The translations under genes and the position numbers were made by a program. Below, one piece after another: positions 1-11,570 of a stretch of 64,000 nucleotides of DNA. The stretch comes from Closterium sp. NIES-65 (Eukaryota; Streptophyta; Zygnematophyceae; Desmidiales; Closteriaceae), in the NCBI GenBank assembly GCA_948144175.1, contig CANXME010002675.1, positions 1,612,001 through 1,676,000 of the forward strand, given 5' to 3'. Within the stretch, counting starts at the first letter, position 1. Every line of letters starts with the position of its first letter. The notes beneath the pieces were generated by a model. It saw only the letters and a list, made by a program, of their open reading frames with translations, searched no databases and was not told the DNA's origin.

Positions 1-76
1 ACAACCTCCTCGATATCACCTTGGCCTAGGCTTCTAAGCCTAAGCCCTAGCTCTCCACTAAGTTACTATTTTAACA

Positions 77-101
77 TGGTACAGAGCATGGTTCGATCCT
101 G
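77..101 (+). promoter_or_regulatory. TRIM-1 primer binding site (tRNA-iMet type)
   Basis: TGGTACAGAGCATGGTTCG starts directly after the LTR end AACA. It matches the complement of the 3' end of plant initiator tRNA-Met (TGGTATCAGAGC...GGTTTCGATCC) with one missing base and a few mismatches. Confidence 0.8.
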
Positions 102-150
102 CCGTGTTGTTTATTAAATACCCCATGGGCCCACCGCGTTCTCTCTGATT

Positions 151-320
151 TTCCTGCCCGATGCGTGCCCTGGGCACGCGTCGATTCCTGCCCGATGCGC
201 ACCCCGGGCGCGCGTCGGTTCCTGCCTGATGCGCGCCCCGGCTGCGCGTCGGTTCCTGCCCGAAGCGCGACCCGGGCGGGCGTCGGTTTCTGCCCGTCGC
301 GCGCCCCGGGCGCGCGGCGG
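151..320 (+). repeat. 34-bp tandem repeat, five units, in TRIM-1 leader
   Basis: Units start at 151, 185, 219, 253 and 287, with a partial unit at 321. Each begins TTCCTGCCCG (or TTTCTGCCCG) and ends in a GC-rich cgcgtcgg-like stretch. The 34-bp period is not a multiple of three, which argues against a coding repeat. Confidence 0.85.
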
Positions 321-857
321 TTTCTACCAGCCACCCGCCCCGCGCGCCCTGCTGCCCTGCGCGCCCCGCGCGCCCTGCTGCGGTACGCGGCGTCTGCGGT
401 GCGTGGTGACTGCAGTGCGCGCAACTTCTCCCCACCGTACGCGCATCTGTAGCTGCGAAGCAGCCCCTACGCTGCCCCCCTTTTTCTCCTCCCTCTCACT
501 GCTGCGCGTGCAGCCGTTTGAGGGGAAGGGGGGTGGTGAGGGGGCGGAGGGTGTGAAGGGGAGGCTGCAACTACACCGCCAGCCTCCTCCCTCTCCCTGC
601 TGCGCGTGGAGCAGTTGGGGGGGAGGGGGGTGGTTGAGGGCGTGACCCAACTGCAGCAACTGCGGCCACGGCGCCTCCTCTCTCTCCTCAGTGCCGCTGC
701 TGCTGCTTTGGGGTGGGAGAGGGGGGGTTGACGGGGTGGTTTGAGTCTAGTAGCAGCACCAGTCGCCTCCTCCTCAAATTGCCCTCTACTACTTCTGCTA
801 CACTCTGGTGTACCCCTTCAGGGGGCGTTTTACACTTATGCAAACAATTATGGGGCG

Positions 858-1096
858 TGTCAAAATATGTTTACATATTTTATATAATCGTTTGCAGCTG
901 TAGTGTAGTTATTGTCTCATGTTTGGTGGTGGTGCACCTCTTTGCTTTGCATGTTCTTGTTTGCTATATGTTCCTCTCTTTCCATAGTGAAACACTCCAT
1001 TCTCTCTACTCTACCTTGGCACAACCTCCTCGATATCACCTTGGCCTAGGCTTCTAAGCCTAAGCCCTAGCTCTCCACTAAGTTACTATTTTAACA
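858..1096 (+). repeat. TRIM-1 3' LTR (239 bp)
   Basis: It starts TGTCAAAATATG after a G-rich tract and ends TTTTAACA. Its last 76 bp are identical to positions 1-76. Confidence 0.85.
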
Positions 1097-1239
1097 CTTT
1101 GCCTATGGGGGTGTGTCAAACTCATATGCTATAGTCTGTGTAGGCTGTAGTGGGGTAGACAATATGGGGTACAACACTTTTAGGTTTTCCTACTTGTACC
1201 CACCTGCTTGCTAGTTCATTCATTCCTCGTTCTTTCACA
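1097..1239 (+). mobile_element. 3' end and LTR (1114-1239) of a copia element interrupted by TRIM-1
   Basis: ctttgcctatgggggtg is the polypurine-tract region seen before the 3' LTRs of the copia copies at 25193, 36450 and 61887. The 126-bp LTR that follows (TGTCAAACTC...TTTCACA) is close in sequence and equal in length to the LTR at 25193-25318. The rest of the element lies to the left of the window. Confidence 0.8.
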
Positions 1240-2394
1240 TGTCGTGTCGAAACACCTAGTCAGAAGCGAAGCGAAACATATCGAAGCATTGGCGAGTCAA
1301 CCCTCGGAGGTTGAACAACTGCTGGAGGTTACGCGAAAGTCAAAGGTCAGTGACCTTTGACCTGACAAGTACAGTGCGACAGTAAGGACAAACATCTGAC
1401 CATCTATTGAGCAGTTGCCCGAGTCGTCACTGTATCGAACCGCAACAGCAACAGCAAAACAGTTATTAGTTATAACCCTTCACATTCCCTTGTACTCTTA
1501 TAAAAGCTTGTATCTCTTTGTTTTAATTAATCTACTTTGCCCTCACATACCAGTGCAAGGTGGTTCACAAACTTCTCATTAAACACTTCCGCTATTGCAT
1601 TGTTCCTACTCAGAGTTTAGTCCTGCAAAGATCCTAAGGGATTTTCTCAGCCCAACAGTAATTCCATAATTACAAGCTTGCACTCGGAGACTATGGGATG
1701 AGCTTATTTTAATTCCAAAATTACATGCACTTGCGCCAAAATAAAGGAACCCATAATGAATACCAAAGGGAAAATATGCGAATGGTACTGTGTACGTGGG
1801 ACACACATCCGCACAAGTATTACCAGTAGACGTTAGCAAAAAATGGTTGTATTATACGTGAACCAGACTCTTGTTACTGACCATTTATGTTTTGTTGGCA
1901 TATAAAGAACCTTCATAAAGCACTAGCTACAGATGAGCGTCTGTTTAGGTTTGAGTGTTGTTCGTGATAATATCGAGGCTGCCACTACTGAGGTTCAGTA
2001 AAGTTTCTCTCGGCAATTGTCCACTTGGTGCAGGTTCTCCCAATGCAGGTGGGCGTTCATGCGGCTGCTGGCGTCAGCCAATCGGTTTCGTCCTCGATTC
2101 CATTTCCCCCCTTGCCGCCAACATCGAGGCGAGCAGGGCCATGCTTGGCTGGCCCTTGCATGGGTGGCAGGACGCGTGGACTGGAGTGAAGTCCCAGACG
2201 ACTGAAAGCCGTCTCGCTCTCTCCTCGCCCGTTTCGCATCCAGTACTTACCTCTAGCGTTCCTTCCTGAGTTACTACTCTAACACCTGCATTCGGCTTTC
2301 AACACTCTCCGCCCACCTCTCGGTCTGTCTCGCTTTCGCCATTATCCAGCTTCTCGCATCCGCTTTACAAGTGCGGTTGCACCGAGTCGCACCG
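1240..2394. other. Intergenic region upstream of the heme-domain gene
   Basis: I see no coding sequence. AT-rich TATA-like stretches occur near 1500 (ttataaaag) and 1902 (atataaag), but neither can be tied to a start site. A perfect 23-bp inverted repeat lies at 1339-1361. The upstream flank of the gene (roughly 1950-2394) is more GC-rich and may include its promoter and 5' UTR. Confidence 0.5.
1339..1361. repeat. Perfect 11+1+11 bp palindrome
   Basis: The left arm is GTCAAAGGTCA, the centre G, and the right arm its exact reverse complement. It could be a dimeric protein-binding site or a short hairpin; nothing nearby decides. Confidence 0.7.
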
Positions 2395-5300
2395 ATGGAC
2401 CTGCGTGGCGTAGTCTTGGCCCACGGCACGCGCCGTACTGCCACGCTTGTCGTGCTGCTGCTTCTCGTCCTTTTCCTCGCGCCAACAGCAAGAGCGCACG
2501 AAGGCCACGACGACTCGGAATCACGTACGTCCGCCACTCGCACCCCCCGCTCTGCCGCTTGTCCGGATCGTTCGCGTCATAAGGCCTCTCCCGTCGCAGG
2601 TCGCAATCGATCGGCGCGATGCGGCCTCGGCTGATTCGACGAGAGGATCCGTCGCTGGATTCCCGCCGTGACCCCGCCAAAAGCATCGTCATTTCCGCTC
2701 CTTGTGCTCCTCTCCCCTGCGCTGCTGCGCACTGCTCGCGTGCCTTCGCGATACCAAGCTGCATGCTTCACGTCATCCCTGTCACCTCCTAACCTTATGA
2801 GCCGTCGTATATCAACGCCGCAGCGGCCTACTGTCCTTTGCACCCACAGCCTCCCACTCCCCCTCACAACCCCCCCCCCCCCTCCCCCCCCTCTCTCCCT
2901 CTTCCCCCTGCGTGCTTGGTCCTCGTGGCAGCGCCGTGCGAGGCGACGGACAACCCCGTGCGGCTGCTGGCGCCGTACGTGCCGGGGACCATCACGGTGG
3001 ACGGCGTCACGAGCGACTGGGTGGCAGTGGGCGGGCTGGACCTGCGCCTGCAGCCCGCCATCAACCCCAAGGCCGCCGCTCCCTACCCCTTCGGCTCTGG
3101 CTCCATGCAAATCAAGGTACAGCGCTCGGGGTACAACGCTCGGGGTTGAGTTGAGTTACGGCGCTCAAGTGAAAGTCTGCTTGTTTTGCCTCCCTTGTGC
3201 GCTTCTTTTCCCAATGCCAACTGACCGTTCGGATCTCATCCCCTTTATGCACTCTGCCGCCGTCTGCTAATCCGCACACACGTGGTGACCTCCTTGCACA
3301 CTCTCCCTCCCTGCGCTACAGGCAGCGCATGACGGGCGGGACGTGTTCTTCCTGCTCAAGATCCCCGGCCCCTACGTGTACAACAACCAGTGCGTACTCC
3401 TGCTGCCTGCACGCCTTCTCACCCCCACCTCTTGGCTTGCTCGGATTGCCGTGCACGTGTGTTTTTAGCACGCTTAGCATGGTTGTGCCCACGCTGCCTG
3501 CTCCTGCGCCATGGCATGCAGCTCCCTCGACCCATTCTTCATACTCTCTCGCTCTTTGCGTCCATGCTCGCCCTTCTACCTTGTGCTCATTCCCATGCTC
3601 CTGCCTCGTGCTTACTTATTCTTCGCCCACTGTGTGTGTGTCCGCGCGCGAGAGCGCGTGCGTGTGCGTGTGGTTGCATGCATGTGTGTGTGCTTGTGTG
3701 TGTTTGTGTTTGTGTGTGTGTGTGTGTGTGAGTGTGTGCGTGTGTGTGTGTGTGCGTGTGTGTGTGTGCGTGTGTGTGCGTGTGTGTGTGTGTGCATGCA
3801 CGTGTGTGCATGCATGCGTGTGTGCATGTGTGTGTGTTGTGAGCAGGAACCACCACCTGTCCATATCAGGATCGCTCATGTTTGGCATTGGGGATGATGC
3901 CACCTATTACAATGTCAGTAACACAACGCATCACCTTATGATAGGTATCCAAAAGAAGTCCTGATCCCTTCAACTACACACACGCAGACCACTGCTCAGA
4001 TGATTCAAAGGCCCTGCGTGCTCGTGTGGGTGCGGCCTCACATCTCTTGACACACTCGTCGCTTTCCCCCACCGCTGCCCCCTCTTTTTGTGCACCAGCA
4101 TCCCTTCTCATGCCCCCTCCACTGCCAGGCATGCACCAAACTCCACACTGCACTCACCATTCCTCATACTCCGTCCCTGTGTTCGACCCCTCCCCCCCCG
4201 TTCCCCTCCCACCTTCCCGGTGCTTGCATGGGCGTGCGTGGGTTCGCATCGGTCTTGCATGCCATGCTACCAGATGGGCGGTTGTGCGAACCTGGCGGGG
4301 GCGTGCACGGCGGACAACTGTCGCGGGCACGAGGTGGACATAGTGCACTTCGAGGTGGACACGGCCATCCCTGGGCGCACGTACGGCCACAACCTCATGG
4401 ACCAGATGGATGGCACTGGCGCTGATAGGTGCGTGGGGCTTTCCATTCCATGGTGCTTTGCTTCCGCATGGCCTCTTGGGGCGTGCACGGCGGACAACTG
4501 CCGGGGGAATGAGGTGGACACGGCCATCCCTGGGCGCACGTACGGCCACAACCTCATGGACCAGATGGACGGCACTGGCGCTGATAGGTGTGTGCCCGTG
4601 GCGGAGTGGCCAATGGTGCGCTGCCTGCCTGTTGTGAGTGCACTAGGCTGTCAGGTCAGGCACAACGCGATCTTGGGAAGGGTGCAGCGTGGCATGTGTG
4701 GGTGTTGTGCAGTGGGAGTGCGCCGGGTCAGGGCAAGCATGACATGCAGGGATGGTGCGACAAGGTAGCAAAGCTGATGCAAGCGATGCAGTGCAGCCGT
4801 GCTGCGCGTGCCGCACGCAGGCACAGCAGGTGCAGGCAGGTGTTGTCCATCTCTCTTGCATCATCCCACATCACTCTGCCTTGCGCCCGCACCATCTCTT
4901 CCCCTCTGACTCGTGCTTCCCCCCCTTCCCCAGGTTCTTGCTCTCACTGCTGCTTCTCCACACCTGCCGTCCATGACCCCTTCCCTCTCCCCCCCTCCGT
5001 GCATGAGTGCAGGGTGGGCAATCTGTATGACGGGTACGCGTGGAACCCACACTGCCGCCAGTTCGATGGCCTTGCCACTGCAGGTGCGTGTGCGCCCCTC
5101 TGCTGTGCCTTCTCCCTCGCCAACCACCCTCTCTTGTGCTTCACTCACCCCCCTGCTGGCCCCCCTCCCGCATTCGCCACCTGCTCCTGCTTCTCCTCAT
5201 TTTCTGCTTGTCACACTCTCTCTGTTGCCCCCTCCCTCCCCCCTCACTGCATGCCCACTGATCACCCCACACGGCTTATGTCCCCACCGCATCGCATGCC

Positions 5301-6591
5301 CACCTAATCACCTGTGTCCACGCCTTAACATCAAACTTTACTCTGCACTGTGCGTGCTGCATGTGTCTCCCCCCCCCCCCTCCCTCCCTCCCTCCCTCCC
5401 CCCCTCCCTCCCTCCCCCTCTCCCTCCAGGGCTGTCGTCCAACGGCACGGCCATGAACGACTGGCACGGTGTGTGGACGCACTCCACCGTCAAGATGGAC
5501 TACGGTGCGCCTCCTGCCCGCTCTCGCCTCCTTGCTCTGGGATCTATTGGGATCTATTGGGATCTATTGGGATCTGGGCGTTTGGCTGTGGGCTGTGGCA
5601 TGCAGCATGGCACCTCAAGTCAAGCTATGCATGGCCATCCACTGCCCTGCACCATGTCATGACCTGCACACAAGACTTCTATTTTCCAGCCATCTCTTCT
5701 TGCCTGCACTCGTCTGTCTCCCTCTGCTCCCCTCTTGTCCAAACTATCACTGTCCTCCACCTGCCCTGAACCCTCTCCGCCACTCCTTGCTGCTGTATGT
5801 GTGTCCTCTTGGCGCACGGTGCACGGCAGGGCTGACAGCGGCGGACAGCCCGTTTGCGACGGCGGGCGACGATGGGTACTTTGTGTTTGAGCTCACTCGC
5901 CCACTGCGCACTGCCGACCACTTCCAACAGGTGCACACACCGGGCCACACGTGGGTGGCACGGGTGGGTGGATGGGTGGGTGGGATGGGTGCGAGCTAGC
6001 AGGGTGGGTAGATGTGGGCGAGTGTGCAGGCTTGGCGGGATCATGTGCTGTGCATGTGTGTGCACCTCCATCGCGTCATCACACCTCCATCACTGGCACA
6101 CTGCAATCCACGCCTCCGCTTCTCCCCTCGCCCAACACACTCCCACTCGCCCACCCCCACTACCAACACCCATCCCTCTATTCACCCAACCCCTCTTCCC
6201 GTCTTCACTCCCACCACACCCTCCACCAACCCCCTCGATTCCCACCATCCGTTCCCTTCTCTCCACACCACAGGACGTGCAGCTGAGGGTGGGGGGAACA
6301 CACCGAATGGGAGCAGCAGTATGGTACCCCTTAGACGGCGCCCCTTGGCACGGCTCGCAGCACTTCCTTGCCTCGTGTGACTGGCTGCATCTTGAACTGC
6401 TGCCTGCCCCCGCGCCCTCAGTGGGGTGGCAGGCAGCGCAGGCGGAGCAGGGTGGTGTGAGCAGCACAGCAGCAGCGGCACTGAGTGGGCTGTCGCTGCT
6501 GCTGGCGCTGGCAGCGGTGTTTGTGTCCATTGTTGTGGGCTGGTGGGTGCGTGCCAATGCTCGTCAGTTCCAACCCATGGATGGGCTCTGA
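2395..6591 (+). CDS. Membrane-anchored ethylbenzene dehydrogenase-like heme-binding domain protein, nine exons
   Basis: Exons: 2395-2524, 2932-3116, 3322-3389, 3847-3913, 4274-4428, 5013-5083, 5430-5504, 5830-5930 and 6274-6591. All introns are GT...AG and all phases match, giving 1170 nt and 389 residues. The protein starts with a signal peptide (about residues 1-34, leucine-rich core, then ARAHEGHDD). Next comes one domain with [63 protein letters not shown] and [13 protein letters not shown] recognise these as the plant family called cytochrome c-552/DMSO reductase-like, heme-binding (ethylbenzene dehydrogenase-related). A transmembrane helix (about residues 355-377, [19 protein letters not shown]) and a short cytosolic tail follow, so the expected topology is type I, with the domain in the secretory lumen or outside the cell. 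The substrate of the plant members is unknown to me, and heme binding is inferred from family. The ATG at 2395 is the only one that gives a signal peptide. It faces the CSP41b-like gene tail-to-tail. Confidence 0.85.
3630..3840. repeat. (TG)n/(CA)n microsatellite in intron 3
   Basis: A TG-dominated stretch with interspersed TGTGCG and TGCATG variants ends about 6 bp before the exon 4 acceptor (AG at 3845-3846). TG runs near acceptors can affect splicing in animals; any effect here is unknown. Confidence 0.9.
4477..4587 (+). repeat. Tandem partial duplicate of exon 5, inside intron 5
   Basis: Positions 4481-4587 repeat 4301-4428 of exon 5 nearly exactly, including the intact donor (gctgatag/gtgtgtg). 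The copy lacks 21 nt (seven codons), lost between two GAGGTGGACA repeats, so its frame stays open. No AG acceptor lies directly upstream, because the duplication starts inside the exon. It is therefore probably spliced out with the intron. Confidence 0.85.
5539..5575. repeat. 10-bp tandem repeat (gggatctatt, about 3.7 units) in intron 7
   Basis: Three exact copies and one partial copy of gggatctatt follow one another shortly after exon 7. This is simple tandem duplication with no sign of function. Confidence 0.85.
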
Positions 6592-7514
6592 GTCTTGTGT
6601 TACCGCTCACCACCACTCTCCACCGACCCCTGCGCCCTGCCTGCCCGCAGTGCCGTATGGGTGGGGAGGGGGCGAGGGAAGAGGGAGTGTTGGGCATGCA
6701 TGTGCTGGGCAGATTACAAGACAGCGTAAGCGTCATGAGCAAGTGGCACTGGTTCAGACTGTGATAGCTCCCCTCTCCTCACCGCTCCTTTCGAGGTCTT
6801 CAATCCCCCTGCTGACTCCCTTCAGAACCACACACACAAGCGGTACTACTTACACAGCATATCAGTCTCTGCATCTTCAGAAATCTCATGTGGTCCATCA
6901 TGTACCTATACATGTATTGCTACCTTTCTGCACTGCTCTTCTCACTGCTAGCTACTTGTTACAACTCTTAAACCAAAGAACAATCGCAGGACAGGATGAT
7001 AACGAATGCAATCCAGGAGAATCAAGCATCTATCTATGAGCGGTGCCTGCCACAAAAAGAAGAGCAGGCAGCACAGCAAGCAAGCCATAAGATACTGGTG
7101 CCTAGTGCTACCACAAATCATAGGAAACAGAATGGCGCTTAGACTGCTGTTGGGACTGCACAGTGCAATCAAAGGGCATGCCACAGCTGTGGCACACACT
7201 CCAGGCCAACCAGCAAAATGTGGACCCATGTGGCACAGCACCATCACTGCACTGGACCAAGAAACGGCATGGCAGTGGCAGCACCACGGCAAGTGCAGCG
7301 CATGGCAGCAGAGCTCTCCATCAACCTCTTGTGCATCGCACCGTGCCTGCACTGGAAAGCACCTCACACTGCGCAACAACATCCACGCCTGCTTCTCTGC
7401 CCCAAGAGGGCCAACAGCGCACCAGAAGCAACCATTGCTGCACACAGCCCCACCCCACTGTCATACACCGCTGCTCCTTCCCTGCCCAGTGCCCACCTCT
7501 CAAACCCCCACTCT
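6592..7514. other. Tail-to-tail spacer with the 3' UTRs of two genes
   Basis: About 920 bp separate the two stop codons. There is no further gene and no clear AATAAA signal, although plant polyadenylation signals are loose. Both 3' UTRs must end here and may overlap. Confidence 0.6.
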
Positions 7515-10500
7515 TCATGCGGTGGCAGTGACGGACACTCCCAGCTTCTCCAGGATCATGTCGTCAGTGGTGAAGTTGGGTGCAGCGCGGTGCACGCCGC
7601 GGGAGAAGTCGAGGTGGTAGGAGTCACGGAGCCCGTCCACGAGCCCATACTCGGGCTTCCACCCCAGCACCTGCTCCGCCTTCTCTATCGCCGTGAAAAA
7701 GTGCTGCACGTGGGGAGACGGAAGGGGGAAAGGGGAGTGTGAGGACAGGAAACAGAAGAGGGAAGCAAGGGGAGGATGGATGGGTGAGTAGACAGGAGGA
7801 TGAGCAGAGAGGGAGCACAGAAGGAAAGCAAAGCAGCAGAGGGCATGATGCTTGACACATGACGTGGGGCGGGGTGGGGCGGGATGGGGTGGGATGGGAT
7901 GGGGGAGTGGGGGTTGGTGCAGAGAGGTGCAGGGCGGCAGGGGGCCCAGGCGGGCAGGCACCTGGTTGCGGAGGGGGAAGGCCTTGCTCTTGCCGAAGTC
8001 GAAGTCTTTGGGGTTGTAGTGCACGAGCAGCGGCTTGGGTGCGCCCATGGCCTCCGCACACGCCGTGGCGATGCGGTCAAACGTCACGTAGCGCGCCCCA
8101 CTCACGTTCAGCACCTGCCCGTACGCCGCCTCGTTCCCCAACGCCAGGTGAAACGCCCGCGCTAGGTCCTGCGAGCGGAGGGGGTTGAGGGGAGGGGGGA
8201 GAAGAGGGCGGGGGAGGGGCAGATGGAGGAGGGCAGTTTGGGGAGCGAGTAATGTGGAGTTGTTGAGTGGGGGAGAGAGGGAGAGTGTGTGGTGGCATGG
8301 CATGTGGTCCATGTGTGAGGTGGCAGGCCGTGCAGGTGGGGAGATAGCTGGCGAGGCAGACAAGAGACGGCAGAGAGGGGGTGTGCGTGAGGTCGGAGCT
8401 GTTATGGAGCAGTGGTTGCATGCCCTTGCTCACCAGGGTTGCAAGGAAGTGTGGGAGTGGGTGCAGGTAAAGAGGGATGGGCACAAGGCCACATCACATG
8501 TGCTGACCTGCATCCGTGCACCGCACGGCCCACTCACACCCATCCAAACCCCCTTCTGCCCCCCAAGTCCCCCACCCATCCTTTCCTGCCCTGCCCCCCT
8601 AGATCACTCCCACTCCTCCCTCATCCCACTCCCCATCCCCCCCCTCCCTCCCGCCTCCCCCCTCCCCCACCTTGACGTGGCCGAGCTGCGTGATCTGCAT
8701 GCCGGATCCGGGCACGGGAATGGGGCGACCGGCGTGGAGGCGGTGGAAGAACCACTCTTCGACGGGGTTGTAGTTGAGCGGGCCGTAGATGTACACGGGG
8801 CGGATGGACGTCCACGCCACGCCGCTGCCCGCCAGCACCGCCTCGCTCTCCAGCTTGCCCTTGTGCCGTGACTTGGGGTCCACCGCGTCCTCCTGTGCGA
8901 GAGGCACGCAGGGAGGGTGGGGCGGAAGGGGGAGGGGAGGGGAGGGGGAAGGGGAAGGAGAAGGGGAAGAGGAAGGGGAAGGGGAAGAGGAAGGGGAAGA
9001 GGAAGGGGAAGAGGAAGGGGGGAAAGGGAAGCAGGGCGGGGGAAGGGAACGGCTTTTGAGTTGCGTGGGAAGTGATGGACGTGCCTACAGTGCACCACTG
9101 CCCGCCTCTCCAGCCTGCCGCAGTGCCTCTCCACCGCGCCCTCCTGCGCCAAGCAGAGGGGGAAGGGGTAGATGGAACAATGCGGGGGAATGGGGAGCAG
9201 GGGCGGGGAGAGGGTGAAAAGCAGGGGAAAGATGTTGGTTGGCATGGGGAGAGGGGTATGGGAGAGGGTTGTAAGTGAGGGGGATAACAGGGAGGGCAGG
9301 TGAGTGCGGAGCAAGGAGAGGGGGCGAGGGAGGGAGAAGAGGCAGGTGGGAGTGGGTGAGAGCGTGTGGAGGCAGGGAGATGCAGCGGGGCGAAAGGACG
9401 ATGTGCACCGCATGGGGGCAGGGAGGTGAGGAGGTGAGGGAGGGCGTGCAGCGGTGCTGACCTCGCGGTGTGGCAGCTCGTCGGACTTGAGATAGACGCC
9501 CGCGGACGAACAGAATATGTACCTGGTGCCACCCATGGGCGCGCACACGCGGGTAGCGGGGGGACGGGGTGGACACAGGGAGACGAGCGGGACAGCGAGG
9601 TGGGGACACGAGGGGGGGGGCAGTCCGCGGGGGAGGAGAGGGACAATGGACGGAGGGGAGAGGGAGGCAATCAGACAATTGCGGAAACAGTAGAGGAAAG
9701 CGGCAGGCAGTGAGTGGGAGCCGGGCAGAGAAGCGGGGTGGTGTGCGGGGAGAGCAAGGGCATGAGGAAACGCGGTGCAAGTGAAGCGGGAACCAGTAAA
9801 TGGGGGGGGAAGGGGGAGGTGGGATAGCGGCAGAGACAACAGTGACGGGGGGGAAAGGTGGGGTGCCAAGGCCAAGAGTGGCAGCGTGGGCAGAGGGCGT
9901 GCGGGCAGAGGGCGTGCGGGCAGAGGGCGTGCGGGGGTACTGTTTGAGGTTGGGCAGCGCGGCCAGGATGGGCTCCACCTCGAACGCCTCGCGCCCTGCC
10001 GCGTGGGGTGGCGCGTAGGAGCGCGGGACGCAGGGCAGAGGAGGGCGGGGAGGGCAGGGGAGTGAGGGAACGAAGGAGCAACGTGGGGGAACGGAACGGA
10101 AGCGGATACATATCTGATCGTGAAGCTATCTATTTCTTTTCCCACCGTTTTCCAAATCCTCGGCCCCATCCCACTACCATTCCAACGTGCCTTGCCTTGG
10201 TCCTCTATCTTCCCTTCACTTCCCACCCCGCTCCGCCCCACCTCCGTCCCGCCCCACCCCGCCCAGCCCCGCCCCGCCCCACCCCGCCCCACCGCGCCCC
10301 GCCCCGCCCCCACTTCCGTCCCCAACCCCCCCCTCCTGCGCGCACCGTTGATGTCGTACACGGCGTCGAAGTCCGCGCCCTGCAGCGCAGCCCTGAGCGC
10401 GTCGAGGTCGCGGCGGTCGCCCGCCAGGTGGCGCACGCGCGCGCAGTACTCGCTGTAGTCCGCGTCGCTCTCGCCGGGCAGCTGCTGCGTCACCGGCGAC

Positions 10501-11570
10501 TTGCCGCGCGTGAACAGCGTCACCTGCGGGCCAGCGGGCGCGGGGGGCGGGGGGTGCACGCGAGGGGAGGTAACGCGCGCGATCGCATGCGGCTTACAAC
10601 AGCTGTCTTCCCTCCCTTCCTCTCTCGCCCCCTCTCGTCATCCTTTGGTCCGCAATCCCCCTCCCCCACCACCTTCAAAGTCCCTAATTCCTACCCTTCC
10701 TCTCTCCCCACCTTACCCACCCACCGACCCGCCCCCGCGGCCCCCTCTGCCCCACCCCGTCAACCCCTTCTCCCCCTCCCCCTTTTCCGGGTGGCGGCGC
10801 GCGCACCTCGTGGCCGGCCTTGACGAGCATGCGCGCGAGGTACACGCCGATGAACCGAGTGCCGCCCATCATCAGCACCTTGCGCGCCGTCACTGCGCCC
10901 GCCCCGCCGGTGCCAGCCGCCGCTGCCCCGGTGGACGCGCGGATGGTCTTGCGCGGAGCCGCCGCCGCCGGCGCATGGTGCTGGGGGAGAAAAGGAGGGC
11001 GCGGGGAGGCACGGGAGAGACGAAGGATGCAGAGAAAGGGAGGGGTGGGATGACAAGTTGGAAACTGCAGAATTGGGGCGGAAATGACAAATCTACAGGG
11101 GAAATGCGCGAGCGGGAGGCGAAGGAGGGGCAAAGATGGCACCTTGGCGCGCAGTGCTTGAAGCGGGGAGTGAGCGGCGGGCGACACGCGCTTGAGCCCC
11201 GAGAAGGACCCCAGCGACACGGTGCGCGAGGCGCGCGCAGAGGGGACTTGCGAAACGTGCGCGACAGACGCGCAGCTGGAGAAAATGGGGGTTGCGGGGG
11301 GACAAGGGACAGGAGCAGAGAGGAGGGAAGGTGGGAGAGCGATGAGAGCTATGGAGGCGAGGAGCAGTTTGCGTTGTGAGATTTTTCAAAACAAGCAGGA
11401 CCGCGCATCCCCGATAGCTGCGCGCGCGCTGCCACGTGCATGGCGCCGCGACCGTGAGCAACGGCGAGCATGGTTGCACAGGTGGCGCGAGCGCAGCAAG
11501 ATGCTGGGGGGCGAATTGAGTGGCGGCAGCACCTGGTGGCGGCGAGAGTCGCAGACATCGCTGGAGCCAT
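7515..11570 (-). CDS. CSP41B: Chloroplast stem-loop-binding protein CSP41b-like (atypical SDR), nine exons
   Basis: Exons in coding order: 11570-11533, 11275-11143, 10980-10807, 10523-10346, 9995-9941, 9522-9462, 8892-8671, 8168-7962 and 7703-7515. All junctions are GT/AG with matching phases, giving 1257 nt and 418 residues. The first ~75 residues are rich in Ala/Ser and lack acidic residues, as in a chloroplast transit peptide. Then come the Rossmann motif MGGTRFIGVYLARML, VTLFTRGKSPVTQQLPGES, VYDINGREA, YIFCSSAGVYLKSDELPH, DPKSRHKGKLESE, SIRPVYIYGPLNYNPVEEWFF, GSGMQITQLGHVKDLARAF and HYNPKDFDFGKSKAFPLRNQ. The order and motifs match plant CSP41b rather than CSP41a, which lacks GGTRFIG. In plants the CSP41 proteins bind and stabilise chloroplast RNAs and associate with plastid ribosomes and transcription. 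Start choice: the two short 5' exons join in phase and complete the transit peptide; the ATG at 11570 is their only upstream start. The introns are pyrimidine-rich on the coding strand. Confidence 0.9.
8918..9040. repeat. Purine-rich (GGGGAA/GAGGAA)n stretch in a CSP41b-like intron
   Basis: Repeats of ggaaggggaa and gaggaaggggaa lie on the + strand, giving a long CCTTCC-type pyrimidine tract on the coding strand just upstream of the exon 7 acceptor. Confidence 0.85.
9884..9933. repeat. 15-bp tandem repeat, three units, beside an exon 5 donor
   Basis: gtgcgggcagagggc is repeated three times within the intron a few bases from the exon ending at 9941. Confidence 0.8.

Larger units (their letters stand above)
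1..1096 (+). mobile_element. TRIM-1: non-autonomous LTR retrotransposon, 5' end outside window
   Basis: The first 76 bases recur exactly at 1021-1096. The first copy is followed at once by a primer binding site and the second by unrelated sequence, so they are the 3' ends of a 5' LTR and a 3' LTR (858-1096, 239 bp, TGTCA...AACA). The ~780-bp interior has no credible reading frame: it holds GGGCCCACC at 127, a 34-bp tandem repeat, and GC-rich filler up to a G-rich polypurine stretch just before 858. This is the TRIM layout. The LTR start resembles the LTRs of the TRIMs at 29325 and 62873. The sequence after 1096 is the 3' end of a copia element, so TRIM-1 sits inside it. Its upstream target-site duplication lies outside the window; the downstream candidate is ctttg (1097-1101). 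Confidence 0.85.

Noticed and set aside
3390..3964. Several long open frames over the TG repeat, on both strands
   Set aside because: They translate as Cys/Val or His/Thr dipeptide runs from the microsatellite, and the region is an intron of a well-supported gene.
7859..8188. Plus-strand open frames across 7.9-11.6 kb
   Set aside because: They are antisense shadows of the CSP41b-like exons and of its purine-rich introns. Splice sites, phases and domain order all favour the minus strand.
8918..9040. CRISPR-like or structured repeat array
   Set aside because: It is a simple purine-rich intron repeat with no regular spacers, and the genome is eukaryotic.
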